Assembly (NCBI GenBank): GCA_026393475.1
Contig: JAPLAA010000043.1
Coordinates: forward strand, 1-34,994
Reading direction: 5' to 3'
From: Actinomycetota bacterium
GTDB lineage: Bacteria > Actinomycetota > Acidimicrobiia > Acidimicrobiales > Ilumatobacteraceae
Length of the DNA stretch: 34,994 nt
A program made the translations under genes and the position numbers. Shown piece after piece: positions 1 to 8,575 of this stretch. Numbering within the stretch: position 1 is the first letter of the stretch; each line of letters begins with the position of its first letter. Under the pieces are notes generated by a model that made no database searches, was not told where the DNA came from, and saw nothing but the letters and a program-made list of their open reading frames with translations.

Positions 1-46
1 CGATGGGCGCCCGTCACGAAGGGTGGCGCGGTAACGTCGGCGAGCG

Positions 47-1480
47 ATGGCCCCCGACCAGTACGACCTCGTGATCGTCGGGATGGGCTCGGCCGGCATG
101 GCCGCCGCCGAACTCGCCGCGACCCTCGAACTGCGCGTCGCCGTGATCGAGCGCGACCGTGTGGGCGGCGACCTGTGGACCGGATCCGTGCCCACCAAGG
201 CGCTCATCGCCTCGGCTCGCGCCGCCCACTCGGTGCGCCACGCAGACCGCTTCGGCATCGATGCCGCGCCGCCCACGATCGATCTGGCGCGGGTGTGGGC
301 TCGCGCTCGTCAGGTCCAGGAGTCGATCGCCGCCACCGACGACCACCCCGACCGCTACGCGACGATGGGGCTCGAGATCGTCAGCGGCGACGCCACCCTC
401 ACCGGTCCCAACGAGGTCACCGTCGCCGACGCGGACGGCAGCACGGCGCGGGTGCTGCAGACCCGGTTCGTGCTGGTGGGCACCGGCAGCCGCGCCGTGG
501 TACCCGACGTGGCCGGCCTGGCCGACATCGGCGTGCTCACCGACGAGACGCTCTTCGCCCTGGAACGTCCGCCGGCGAGCGTGATCGTGATCGGCGGCGG
601 ACCGATGGGCGTCGAACTCGCCCAGGCGTTCGTCCGGCTGGGGATCGTCACCACGATCGTGCAGGACGGGCCGTGCCTGTTGCCGCGCGACGAACAGGGC
701 CTCGTGTCGGTGCTCACCGGCGTCCTGCGTTCAGAGGGCGTCGAGGTGCTCCTCGATGCCCGACCGACCGCCGCCCGGCGCGACGCCGACGGCACCGTCG
801 TGCTCGAGATCGCGACCCCGGCGGGTCGATCGGAGCTCCGCGCCGAGGCGGTCGTCGCCGCCACCGGAAGACGCCCGAACGTGGAGGGCCTCGGCCTGGA
901 GGAGCTCGGCATCGACGTGCGCTCCGGCCCCGGCGGCGGCGTGGTCGTCGACGAGCGGGCGCGCACGACGTTCCGCTCCGTGTACGCGGTCGGCGACGTC
1001 ACCGACGGCGAGCGGTTCGCCCACGCCGCCGGGCACGCCGCGGTGCGAGCCGTGCGCGACATGTTCTTCCCCGGTCGGGCATCCGTGGCCGACCTCGTGC
1101 CGTGGTGCACCTTCACCGATCCCGAACTGGCACACGCGGGTCTCACCGCCGACGAGGCGGAGGCCCGCTTCGGTGAGGACGTCGACGTGTGGCGGGTCGA
1201 CCTCAGGCACAACGATCGGGCCCGCGCCGACGAGGCGACCGAGGGCGCGATCGTGGTGGTCACCGCCAAGGAGCGCATCGTCGGCGCCCACGTCTTGGCG
1301 CCGTCGGCGGGCGAGCTGATCCACGAGCTCACGCTCGCGATCCAGCAGGGACTGAAGTTGAACGAGATCGCGTCGCTCGTGCACGTCTACCCGACGATGG
1401 CCACCAGCGTCGGCATGCTCGCCGCCGAGTCGGCCCAGGAGAAGGCACAGCGGTACCGGTGGTTGGTGAGGCGCCGATGA
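47..1480 (+). CDS. Cysteine-less FAD/NAD(P)-dependent pyridine nucleotide-disulfide oxidoreductase homologue
   Basis: This 477-aa protein has the full fold of the lipoamide dehydrogenase / mercuric reductase family. Visible are an FAD-binding GMGSAG at residues 12-17, an NAD(P)-binding GGGPMG at 183-188, ATGRRPN at 272-278, the second FAD motif AVGD near 314-317, and a C-terminal dimerisation domain ending in HVYPT (446-450). The active-site segment reads GGDLWTGSVPTK (40-51), where relatives have GGDCLWTGCVPSK. One Cys codon is missing and the other is Ser47; the only cysteines left are Cys210 and Cys354. The Glu of the usual C-terminal HxxPTxxE dyad is Thr453. The protein should therefore bind FAD and NAD(P)H but cannot use the classical CxxxxC disulfide; a quinone or diaphorase-type activity is possible but is inference. 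The stop overlaps the next gene by 4 bp (ATGA). A TAACGT box lies 9 nt before the ATG. Family assignment is secure, substrate unknown. Confidence 0.93.
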   Translation: MAPDQYDLVIVGMGSAGMAAAELAATLELRVAVIERDRVGGDLWTGSVPTKALIASARAAHSVRHADRFGIDAAPPTIDLARVWARARQVQESIAATDDHPDRYATMGLEIVSGDATLTGPNEVTVADADGSTARVLQTRFVLVGTGSRAVVPDVAGLADIGVLTDETLFALERPPASVIVIGGGPMGVELAQAFVRLGIVTTIVQDGPCLLPRDEQGLVSVLTGVLRSEGVEVLLDARPTAARRDADGTVVLEIATPAGRSELRAEAVVAATGRRPNVEGLGLEELGIDVRSGPGGGVVVDERARTTFRSVYAVGDVTDGERFAHAAGHAAVRAVRDMFFPGRASVADLVPWCTFTDPELAHAGLTADEAEARFGEDVDVWRVDLRHNDRARADEATEGAIVVVTAKERIVGAHVLAPSAGELIHELTLAIQQGLKLNEIASLVHVYPTMATSVGMLAAESAQEKAQRYRWLVRRR

Positions 1481-2718
1481 TCCCCGATCGCACCCGGCGG
1501 AACGGCCCGCGGCGTGCCGGCCGACGTCCGCTCACGGGCTGCGTGATCGGCGCGCTCTGTGTGCTCACGACGCTGAGCGCCTGCACCACGGAGAGCGCGC
1601 CGCCGACGGCATCGCTCGTCCCGCTGGTCCCGCCCGAGATCCTGCCGGTGTCCACCCCGGCGCCGAGCACCACGGTGGCGTCGAGCAGCGATCCGAACAG
1701 CCCGTTGCTCACCGCGCTCCCCGACACCGAGTGCGGCTACGCCGACCCGGTGCCCGACGGCGAACTCACCTTCGTCGTCGCCGATCGCCTCTACGGCGCG
1801 TCGTTCGACGCCTCGATCGTCCGCTGCCTCCTGGTGCTCGCGCCCCAGCAGCGCGGGCCCGTGTCGTGGGCGCCGAACGCGGCCCGGGCGCTGCTGGCCT
1901 TCGGCACCATCTTCGACGTGCAGGGCGTGCGCGCCAACGGCTTCGATGTCACCAACACCGAGGTGACGTGGGAGTACCCCGACGGCGCCGGGGTGTTCGC
2001 ACCCACGTCGTCGGACCGCACGCTGGTGCGCCGCGATGCCGTCGATCCGAACCAGCGCGCCGACGTCACCTTCCTCGGCCGCACCACCGCGGCCATCGCT
2101 CATCCCGGTGGCGGGGTGCGGCTCGCTGCGGGCCAGGCCGAAGACGGCACCCGAGGGGTGTTCGCCGCCACCGACGCGGGCGAGGGCGTCCGTGCGCTCG
2201 CGACCATCGTCGACCCTGCGCTCGACGTGCTCGAGCTGGCCGCCGACCCGGCCGGCGATGCGCTCTGGGTGCTCTCGGACAACGGGGCCCAGTTCCGCAT
2301 CCACCAGATCGTGCTCGGCGACCTGAGCCTGGTCGAGCTCACGTCGGAACAGGCGCCCATCTCCGAGCTCACGCCCGGACCCGCCACGCGGTCGCTCGCG
2401 TGGAAGGTCGGGTTGTGCAACAGCGTCACCGCGACGAAGGTGCTCGACGAGCGCACCGGTGGCGCCCGCACCGTCGGCGAGGGCACACCGCTGGCCGGCC
2501 AGTCGCTGTCGCCGCTCGGCTGGCTCGACGCGGCGCGCGTGGTGGTCGCGGCCCGACCGCTCGGATGCGACGGCCCGGCCGACGTGTGGGTGTGGAACCT
2601 GCTCGACGGTTCGGCGACGTTGCTCGTGAAGAACGCCGAGTTCCCGGCCGTGCGGCTCGCCGCGCCGGTGTCGAACGCCTTCGGCGTGTCGGCCGCCGCC
2701 ACACCGGGCGTGCTCTGA
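1477..2718 (+). CDS. Secreted lipoprotein, beta-propeller-like, unknown function
   Basis: A 413-aa protein whose ATG lies in the ATGA overlap with the upstream flavoprotein gene, so the two are probably translationally coupled. The N-terminus is a lipoprotein signal peptide: Arg-rich n-region (residues 6-17), hydrophobic core, and lipobox LSAC with lipidated Cys36. A Pro/Thr/Ser-rich linker follows (about 37-75). The rest is beta-rich with repeated short blocks of the type DALWVLSDNG and ADVWVWNLLDG, which suggests a TolB/WD-type propeller on the outer face of the membrane. I recognise no catalytic motif. Whether it works with the flavoprotein is open; the overlap says only that they are co-expressed. 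The 3' end is convergent with the MFS gene. Confidence 0.85.
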   Translation: MIPDRTRRNGPRRAGRRPLTGCVIGALCVLTTLSACTTESAPPTASLVPLVPPEILPVSTPAPSTTVASSSDPNSPLLTALPDTECGYADPVPDGELTFVVADRLYGASFDASIVRCLLVLAPQQRGPVSWAPNAARALLAFGTIFDVQGVRANGFDVTNTEVTWEYPDGAGVFAPTSSDRTLVRRDAVDPNQRADVTFLGRTTAAIAHPGGGVRLAAGQAEDGTRGVFAATDAGEGVRALATIVDPALDVLELAADPAGDALWVLSDNGAQFRIHQIVLGDLSLVELTSEQAPISELTPGPATRSLAWKVGLCNSVTATKVLDERTGGARTVGEGTPLAGQSLSPLGWLDAARVVVAARPLGCDGPADVWVWNLLDGSATLLVKNAEFPAVRLAAPVSNAFGVSAAATPGVL

Positions 2719-2735
2719 CCCTCCGCACCGCGGGG

Positions 2736-2771
2736 TGAGATCGGCCGGCGGGATGAGATCAGCCGGCGGCG
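2736..2771. repeat. Two tandem 18-bp units at convergent gene ends
   Basis: Units 2736-2753 and 2754-2771 match at 15 of 18 positions. They fill the gap between the lipoprotein gene and the MFS gene, and the second unit contains the MFS stop codon (2759-2761 on the minus strand). This looks like a local duplication of the 3' end. Confidence 0.7.
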
Positions 2772-4075
2772 TGCGCCGACTCGAGGTCCTCGAACCGGTC
2801 GATGCGCCGCAGCGACGGGAAGGCCACGGCCCACACGCCCACGACCACCAGGGTGCCGAGACCGCCGCCGATCACCGTGGCCGGTGTACCGAACGCCTGC
2901 GCGGCCACGCCGCTCTCGAACGCGCCCAGCTCGTTGGAGGCGCCGATGAAGACGTTCTCGACGGCGAGCACGCGACCCCGCTTCTCGTCGGGTGTCACGA
3001 GCGGCACGAGCGAGCTGCGGATGAAGACGCTCACCATGTCGGCCGCGCTGAGCACGATCAGCGCCGCGAACGCCACCGCGTAGCTGCGGGTGACGCCGAG
3101 CACGAGCGTCGCCACCCCGAACACGCCGACGGCGACGAACAGCGTCGGGCCGATCCGGCGCGTCACCGGACGAGCGGCGATGTACACCGCCATCACCGCG
3201 GCACCCATGCCAGGTGCGGCGCGCAGCCAGCCGTAGGCGACGTCGCCCACGCCGAGGCGTTCCTCCGCGATCACGGGCAGCAGGGCGACCGCGCCGCCGA
3301 ACAGCACCGCGAACAGGTCGAGCGAGATCGCCGCGAAGAGCACCGGGCTCCGTCGGATGAAGCGAAGACCTTCCATTGCGGAGTGCAACGTGGGCCGCTC
3401 GTCGGGATCGGGCGGCGGTGGCTGGCGGACGAACCGCAGTCGGAGCAGCCCGAGCCACCCGACGAGGATCAGCAACGACGACCCCGCGTAGGCGACCCAT
3501 GGATCGACCGCGTACAGGAAGCCCGATGACGCCGGGCCGATGATGACGGCGGCCGTCCACGTGGCCGAGAAGAGTGCGATGGTGCGGGGGAGGCCGCCCT
3601 CGGGCGCCACCATCGGCGGCATCGAACGGATCGCAGGCGCCTGGAACGCGCGGGCGATGCCGTAGACGAACGCGATGATGAACAGCGGGCCGACCGAGGT
3701 CGGTTCACCCAACGCGTAGACGGCGAGGGCGATGGAGCAGGCCAACTCGCCTCCGACCGCACCCAGCGCGATCAGCTTGCGCGGGAACCGGTCGGCCACG
3801 CTGCCGGTGACGAGCACGAGCAGCATCGCCGGGAGGAACTCGGCGAGACCGATGAAGCCGATGTCGCTCTCGTTGCCGGTGAGGTCGAACGCCTGCTTCA
3901 ACAGCGCGGTCGCCTGGAGCGAGACGCCCGAGTACAGGGCGAAGTTGCTGAGCAGCAGCCGGCGCACCGGCCCGAACCGCCACACCTCGAGGGCGCTGAA
4001 GTCGTGCGCAGTGGCAGGTGCCGTATCGGGTACCGGCCCGGAGGTCGGATCGGAGGTCGGATCGGAGGTCGGCAC
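2759..4075 (-). CDS. MFS transporter, MFS_3/EntS-like exporter family
   Basis: A 438-aa membrane protein with about a dozen hydrophobic helices and the MFS signature [13 protein letters not shown] after helix 2. Its overall pattern (an N-terminal segment ending [13 protein letters not shown], a mid-loop of Pro/Asp residues, and a long helical C-half) matches the MFS_3 / enterobactin-exporter-like group, which exports siderophores, drugs or other small molecules. The substrate cannot be read from the sequence. Translation starts at GTG 4075. The first 25 residues are a low-complexity TSDP repeat encoded by a 12-bp tandem DNA repeat, so this cytosolic tail is variable and the true start may be further in. 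It is divergent from the amidase gene across 41 bp; a TACCGT box (4087-4092, minus strand) may be its -10 element. Confidence 0.9.
   Translation of the reverse strand: MPTSDPTSDPTSGPVPDTAPATAHDFSALEVWRFGPVRRLLLSNFALYSGVSLQATALLKQAFDLTGNESDIGFIGLAEFLPAMLLVLVTGSVADRFPRKLIALGAVGGELACSIALAVYALGEPTSVGPLFIIAFVYGIARAFQAPAIRSMPPMVAPEGGLPRTIALFSATWTAAVIIGPASSGFLYAVDPWVAYAGSSLLILVGWLGLLRLRFVRQPPPPDPDERPTLHSAMEGLRFIRRSPVLFAAISLDLFAVLFGGAVALLPVIAEERLGVGDVAYGWLRAAPGMGAAVMAVYIAARPVTRRIGPTLFVAVGVFGVATLVLGVTRSYAVAFAALIVLSAADMVSVFIRSSLVPLVTPDEKRGRVLAVENVFIGASNELGAFESGVAAQAFGTPATVIGGGLGTLVVVGVWAVAFPSLRRIDRFEDLESAHAAG
4039..4072. repeat. 12-bp tandem repeat (about 2.8 units) in the MFS N-terminus
   Basis: The unit CGGAGGTCGGAT is repeated nearly three times. 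Read on the minus strand it encodes the TSDP/TSGP repeats at residues 2-13 of the MFS protein. Because 12 is a multiple of three, gain or loss of units keeps the frame. Confidence 0.85.
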
Positions 4076-4103
4076 AGCGGAGTTCGACGGTAGCCCACGG
4101 TGC

Positions 4104-4109
4104 TAGAAC
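4104..4109 (+). promoter_or_regulatory. Possible -10 box of the amidase gene
   Basis: TAGAAC lies 7 nt before the amidase ATG at 4117, with no Shine-Dalgarno sequence between. The spacing fits leaderless transcription, although the last base departs from TANNNT. Confidence 0.35.
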
Positions 4110-4116
4110 CGCCGCC

Positions 4117-5568
4117 ATGACTTCGCTCGCCGACGACACCCGCTGGCTCGACGCCACCGACCAGGCCGCGCTGGTGGCGAGCGGGGAGGTGCATCCGACC
4201 GAACTGCTCGAGGCCGCGATCGAGCGGATCGAGCGGATCGACCCGGCGCTCAACTCGGTCGTCATCCGCTGGTTCGACCACGCCCGAGAGGTGGCGGCCG
4301 GGCCGCTCCCCGACGGCCCGTTCCGCGGTGTGCCGTTCCTGTTGAAGGACCTGTGGGCCGCGTACGAGGGGCAGCTCCTGTCGAATGGCAACAAGGCGCT
4401 GCGCGCCGCGGCCGTGCCGTCGCCCGGCGACACCACGCTGGTCGGTCGGTTCCGTGCGGCGGGCTTCGTCACCGCCGGCCGCACGAACAGCCCGGAGTTC
4501 GGCAGCCTGCCGACCACCGAGCCCGAGGCGTGGGGTCCCACCCGCAACCCGTGGAACACCGACCACTCCCCCGGCGGGTCGAGCGGCGGGTCGGCCGCGG
4601 CCGTCGCCGCCGGACTGGTGCCGATCGCCCACGCCTCCGACGGCGGCGGATCGATCCGCATCCCCGCCTCGTGCTGCGGCCTGGTCGGCCTCAAGCCGTC
4701 ACAGGGTCGCATCACGCTCGGCCCCTACCGCGACGAGAGCAACCTCGGCGTCGAACTGTGCGTCAGCCGCAGCCTGCGCGACACGGTCCGGCTGCTCGAT
4801 GCCGTCCGCGGCCCCGGTGTCGGCGACACCGTGATCGCCCCGCCGCCGGCCAGGCCGTACGTCGACGAGCTCGGCGTCGATCCGGGCCGATTGCGCATCG
4901 GCGTGCTCGACCACCACCCGTTCGGCCCGGCGATCCACCCCGAGTGCGCGACCGCCGCCAACGACACGGCGGCGCTGCTCGAGTCGCTCGGCCATCATGT
5001 CGAACGCGCCTACCCCGACGCGATGAAGAACCCCGACTTCGCGAAGAAGTTCAGCGCGCTGTGGAGCACGAACATGGGCATGGGCCTCGTGCGGATCGCG
5101 GAGACGATCGGACGCGAGCTCACCGTCGACGACGTCGAGCTGCACAACTGGGCACAGAGCGAGTTCGCGAAGCACTTCACCGCGGTCGACTACGCGCAGG
5201 CGCTCGCTGCGAACGTCACGTTCCGTCGGGCGGTGCAGCAGTGGTGGGTGGGCACCGACGACCAGCCCGCCTTCGATCTGCTCGTGTCCCCCACGCTCGC
5301 CGAACCGCCGACGCGGATCGGGGAATTCGCGAACGATCCCGACGCGCCGATGGCCCCGATGGTGCGATCGGCTCGGTACGTGGCGTTCACCCCGGCGTTC
5401 AACTCGAGCGGTCAGCCGGCGATCAGCCTGCCCCTCCACTGGACGCCCGAGGGCCTGCCGGTGGGCGTGCAGCTGGTGGCCGCCTACGGTCGCGAGGACG
5501 TGCTCGTGCGGGTGGCGGGCCAGCTCGAGCAGGCCCGCCCCTGGATCGACCGCCGTCCGTCGATCTGA
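4117..5568 (+). CDS. Amidase (amidase signature family)
   Basis: A 483-aa hydrolase of the amidase signature family, which cleaves carboxylic amides. The Ser-cisSer-Lys triad is complete: Lys77 in FLLKDLWA, cis-Ser155 in the GGSSGGS motif (153-159), and nucleophile Ser179 in GGGSIRIPA. Spacing from cis-Ser to nucleophile is the usual 24 residues, and length is normal for a stand-alone amidase. It lacks a signal peptide and is not next to gatB or gatC, so it is unlikely to be the tRNA amidotransferase subunit GatA; a fatty amide, aryl amide or nitrile-pathway amide is more likely, but the substrate is unknown. ATG 4117 is chosen because it begins the conserved region and follows a TAGAAC box. 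The gene ends in a hairpin shared with the convergent SDR gene. Confidence 0.93.
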   Translation: MTSLADDTRWLDATDQAALVASGEVHPTELLEAAIERIERIDPALNSVVIRWFDHAREVAAGPLPDGPFRGVPFLLKDLWAAYEGQLLSNGNKALRAAAVPSPGDTTLVGRFRAAGFVTAGRTNSPEFGSLPTTEPEAWGPTRNPWNTDHSPGGSSGGSAAAVAAGLVPIAHASDGGGSIRIPASCCGLVGLKPSQGRITLGPYRDESNLGVELCVSRSLRDTVRLLDAVRGPGVGDTVIAPPPARPYVDELGVDPGRLRIGVLDHHPFGPAIHPECATAANDTAALLESLGHHVERAYPDAMKNPDFAKKFSALWSTNMGMGLVRIAETIGRELTVDDVELHNWAQSEFAKHFTAVDYAQALAANVTFRRAVQQWWVGTDDQPAFDLLVSPTLAEPPTRIGEFANDPDAPMAPMVRSARYVAFTPAFNSSGQPAISLPLHWTPEGLPVGVQLVAAYGREDVLVRVAGQLEQARPWIDRRPSI

Positions 5569-5594
5569 GCCCGGATCGGCATCGCCGATCGGGC
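5569..5594. terminator. Bidirectional hairpin between amidase and SDR genes
   Basis: The arm at 5569-5580 pairs with 5584-5594 around a 3-nt ATC loop (GATCGGC against GCCGATC plus GCCC against GGGC, with one bulged G). It lies in the 36-bp gap between two convergent genes. No U-run follows, as is common in high-GC actinobacteria. Confidence 0.6.
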
Positions 5595-5604
5595 GCGCCG
5601 AGCG

Positions 5605-6381
5605 TCAGCGGGCGGTCCAGCCGCCGTCGACGATGATGCTCTGACCGGTGAGGAACGTGCTCGCCGGTGAGGCCAGCAACAAGAGCGCACCGTCGAGCTC
5701 GTGCTCGTGGCCCATCCGCGGGATGGGCGACATCTGCTGGATGAACGCCTGGCTGCCGTCGTCGCTCTCCATGCCGGCCGTCATCTCGCTGGGGAACCAG
5801 CCAGGGCACAGCGCGTTCACACGGATGCCCTTGCGGGCCCACTGCAGCGCCAGTTCTCGGGTGAGGTTGACCACGGCGCCCTTCGACGCGCAGTAGTGCG
5901 CCTGCTTCACCGGGGTGGAGCCGACGTGGCCGAGCATCGAGGCGATGTTGACGATCGTGCCCCCGCCGCTCGCGATCATCGACGGCGAGCACAGCTTCGA
6001 CAGGTGCCAGATCGCGGTGACGTTCAACTCCATCGCCTGACGGAAGGTGTCGAGGTCCTCCTGCTCCACCGACACCTTGTGGCCGATCCCGGCGTTGTTG
6101 ACCAGCACGTCGACCCGACCGAACCGCTCGATCGTCTCGCGCACCACCCGTTCGCGGTCGTCGGCGACCGACAGGTCGGCGGCGATCGCCACCGAACCGG
6201 GCAGCTCCTCCACCAGCGCCGACAGGCGGTCGGCTCGACGTGCGACCACGACGACCGTGGCCCCCACGGCGTGCAGCACCCGGGCGAACCGGTCGCCGAG
6301 GCCCGAGGAGGCACCGGTGACGATCGCGATTCGGCCGTCGAGGCGGAACAGTTCGAGCGGTTGGAGCGTCGATGTGGACAT
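5605..6381 (-). CDS. SDR-family NAD(P)-dependent oxidoreductase
   Basis: A 258-aa classical short-chain dehydrogenase/reductase. It carries the cofactor motif TGASSGLG (22-29), NNAG (95-98), catalytic Ser148, and YCASK with Tyr163 and Lys167. The C-terminus TGQSIIVDGGWT is the usual end of the FabG-like group. It probably oxidises a secondary alcohol or reduces a ketone or 3-oxoacyl substrate. Arg48-Arg49 after the second beta strand (VVVVARR) suggests a preference for NADP(H). The start at ATG 6381 has no clear Shine-Dalgarno; a weak CAGGCT box sits 6 nt upstream. It is divergent from the small membrane-protein gene over 103 bp. Specific substrate unknown. Confidence 0.93.
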   Translation of the reverse strand: MSTSTLQPLELFRLDGRIAIVTGASSGLGDRFARVLHAVGATVVVVARRADRLSALVEELPGSVAIAADLSVADDRERVVRETIERFGRVDVLVNNAGIGHKVSVEQEDLDTFRQAMELNVTAIWHLSKLCSPSMIASGGGTIVNIASMLGHVGSTPVKQAHYCASKGAVVNLTRELALQWARKGIRVNALCPGWFPSEMTAGMESDDGSQAFIQQMSPIPRMGHEHELDGALLLLASPASTFLTGQSIIVDGGWTAR

Positions 6382-6484
6382 GGAGAGAGCCTGCCAGTGT
6401 GCCGATTCGATGACAAATGCTCCAGTTCCGAGAAAAGAACGTCGAAGAAGGAACCGTCGGGGGCAGGGTTGACGTCAGAGAGGC

Positions 6485-6805
6485 ATGGGCCGAACCATGG
6501 GGATGCACGAGACCACCGGTTACTGCGATCAGACGCACGAGTCGAGCGAGTGGAGCGAGCGCGCCGACCGCAACGACCGGAGCGACCGGGCCGGACTGAG
6601 GATCGACTGGGCAGCCAGCTGCCGCCTCGCGCTCGTCGTCAGCATCGTCGCGGCCGCCGCCGCACTGCTGCTGTCCGCCGTCGTCGGTGAGACCGCACTC
6701 GTCGTGACCGTCATCGTCGCCGCCACCGTCACCAGCTGGTTCCACCTCGAGCACGGCCAGCTGTCGCGCCCGATGGCCCACCCGCTGCCCGTCCGCCGCG
6801 ACTGA
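6485..6805 (+). CDS. Small two-helix membrane protein, hypothetical
   Basis: A 106-aa ORF with a polar, charged N-terminus (residues 1-45, rich in Glu, Asp and Arg) followed by two hydrophobic helices (about 47-67 and 69-87) joined by a short GET turn, and a Pro/Arg-rich tail. The helical hairpin strongly suggests an inner-membrane protein. Start choice is unsure: ATG 6485 follows AGAGAGG almost directly, and ATG 6497 and 6503 are in frame. I recognise no family. It is on the same strand as the hydrolase and LLM genes but 87 bp away. Confidence 0.55.
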   Translation: MGRTMGMHETTGYCDQTHESSEWSERADRNDRSDRAGLRIDWAASCRLALVVSIVAAAAALLLSAVVGETALVVTVIVAATVTSWFHLEHGQLSRPMAHPLPVRRD

Positions 6806-6892
6806 CGCTCAGGCCCCGCCCGGGTCGGAGGCCCCCGCCCGGCCGGCCCATTCGCTGTCAGCGACCTACCGGCGCTGTGCCACGATGCGCAC

Positions 6893-7666
6893 ATGACCGA
6901 CGCCGCCCCGTCCTCACCCCTCGTCGTCCTCGTCCACGGAGCGTGGCACGGAGCCTGGTGCTGGTCGGCGCTCCAGAGTCGGCTCGACGATCGAGGCATC
7001 CCGTCGGTCGCGATCGACCTGCCGGGCCACGGTGTCTCGACCCTGCCGCTCGGTGATCTTCACGGCGACGCCCAGCACGTGGCCGACGTGATCGACGCGC
7101 TGGGGCGTCCGGTGGTGCTGGTCGGCCACAGCTACGGCGGTGCAGTGATCACCGAGGCCGCGGTGCGCACCTCGACGGCACCGTCAGGGCAGAGTGAGCA
7201 CGTGCGGCACCTGGTGTACCTCGCCGCCTTCGCGCCCGACCGGGACGAGTCGATCATGGGCGCGCTCGGCACGATGCCCAAGCACGACGTGGCACTCGGT
7301 GCTGCGATGCGGATGCGCGACGACGGCACGAGCGTGCTCGATCCCGATCTCGCCGCGGCCGCGCTGTACGGGTCGTGCACCCCGGAGGTCATCGCCGCGG
7401 CGCTCGCTCGGCTCTCCCCCCAGCCGATGGCCACGATGGTGCAGCCGGTGACCGGCACGCCGCGCGACACCACGCCGTCCACCTATGTCGTGTGCACCCT
7501 CGACCGCTCGGTCCACCCGGTGCATCAGCAGATCATGGCGACGCGGTGCACCGAGGTCGTCACCCTCGAGACCGATCACTCGCCCTTCGCGTCGATGCCC
7601 GATGCCACGGCCGACGTGATCGAACGGGTCGTCGCATCGGTCGCGGCCAAGGCGGGTCCGTCGTGA
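6893..7666 (+). CDS. Alpha/beta-fold hydrolase (esterase-like)
   Basis: A 257-aa alpha/beta hydrolase with oxyanion-loop HGAWHGAWCW (15-24), nucleophile elbow GHSYGG with Ser80, and likely acid Asp204 and base His229. The HGAWHGAWCW block and overall length match the group that includes plant methyl-salicylate esterases and hydroxynitrile lyases, and many bacterial esterases of unknown substrate. It has no signal peptide, so it acts in the cytosol. A CACGAT box lies 6 nt before the ATG. The stop codon overlaps the GTG start of the LLM oxidoreductase gene (GTGA), so the two proteins are made together and may act on one pathway, for example oxidation followed by ester or lactone hydrolysis; that last step is inference. 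Confidence 0.92.
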   Translation: MTDAAPSSPLVVLVHGAWHGAWCWSALQSRLDDRGIPSVAIDLPGHGVSTLPLGDLHGDAQHVADVIDALGRPVVLVGHSYGGAVITEAAVRTSTAPSGQSEHVRHLVYLAAFAPDRDESIMGALGTMPKHDVALGAAMRMRDDGTSVLDPDLAAAALYGSCTPEVIAAALARLSPQPMATMVQPVTGTPRDTTPSTYVVCTLDRSVHPVHQQIMATRCTEVVTLETDHSPFASMPDATADVIERVVASVAAKAGPS

Positions 7667-8568
7667 AGGTGCGCATCGGTTTCGGCTTCGGGGTCCGCAC
7701 CCAGCTGAACGACGGCGGCTTCGCCACGGTCGTCGACACGCTGGAGCGGCTCCGCTTCGACAGCCTCTGGTTGAGCGAGCGACTGGGCGGCGAAGCACCC
7801 GATCCGTTGGTGGGCATGGCCTTCGCCGCCGGTCGCACCACGAAGCTGAAGTTCGGCATGAGCGTCATGGTGCTGCCCGGCCGGAACCCGGTGGTGCTGG
7901 CCAAGGAGCTCGCCACCCTCGATCGCCTCTCGAACGGCCGGCTGCTGCCGGCGTTCGGCCTCGGCGTCGCCGACCCGAGGGAGCAGCAGGCCTTCGGCGT
8001 CGAGCGCAGCGAACGCGCCGCGTGGTTCGACGAGTCGTTGCAGGTGCTGCGCGCCGCCTGGACCGGCGAGCCGTTCACGCACCACGGCGCCCGCTACCAC
8101 TACGACGGCCTGCGCGTGCTGCCTGCGCCGAGGCAACAGCGCCTCGACGTGTGGCTCGGAGGCATCGCACCGTCGGAACTCCGTCGCGTCGGACGGCTGG
8201 CCGACGGCTGGCTGCCGAGCTTCGTCACCCCCGACGACGCGGCTCGCGGTCGCGAAGCCATCGAGGTGACGCTGCGCGAGCACGACCGCACGATCGACGA
8301 GGACCACTACGGCGCGCTCATCCCGTATGCGATGGGTGCCGTGCCGGACCAGGTGTTGGCAGGGCTCGCGAAGCGCCGGCCCGACCTGGCCGATCCGTCC
8401 GAGCTGGTACCGACGGGGTGGGATCAGCTGCTGGCGACGATCGACCGGTTCGTCGCCGTCGGGACGACCAAGTTCGTGGTGCTGCCCATCGTCGAGCCGG
8501 CGTCGCCGGACGACTGGGTGGTGCACCTCGAGGAGGCGGCACCGATCCTGCTGGCCCGCCAGAACTGA
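7663..8568 (+). CDS. LLM-class flavin-dependent oxidoreductase (luciferase-like, probably F420)
   Basis: A 301-aa luciferase-like protein starting at GTG 7663 within the GTGA overlap with the hydrolase gene. The N-terminal strand KVRIGFGFG, the segment GRTTKLKFGMSVMVLPGRNPVVLAKELATLDRLSNGRL, described here as residues about 56-94, and the later GARYHYDGL and WLGGIAPSELRR blocks are typical of TIGR03854-like F420-dependent oxidoreductases of actinobacteria. These are cytosolic TIM-barrel enzymes that transfer hydride from reduced F420 or use FMN with oxygen. Cofactor choice cannot be decided by eye. It converges on the phosphohexomutase gene with only 7 bp between the stops. Confidence 0.9.
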   Translation: MKVRIGFGFGVRTQLNDGGFATVVDTLERLRFDSLWLSERLGGEAPDPLVGMAFAAGRTTKLKFGMSVMVLPGRNPVVLAKELATLDRLSNGRLLPAFGLGVADPREQQAFGVERSERAAWFDESLQVLRAAWTGEPFTHHGARYHYDGLRVLPAPRQQRLDVWLGGIAPSELRRVGRLADGWLPSFVTPDDAARGREAIEVTLREHDRTIDEDHYGALIPYAMGAVPDQVLAGLAKRRPDLADPSELVPTGWDQLLATIDRFVAVGTTKFVVLPIVEPASPDDWVVHLEEAAPILLARQN

Positions 8569-8575
8569 GCGCCGG

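Noticed and set aside
4117..5568. GatA subunit of tRNA amidotransferase
   Set aside because: No gatB or gatC next to it, and the sequence around the active site is closer to stand-alone amidases.
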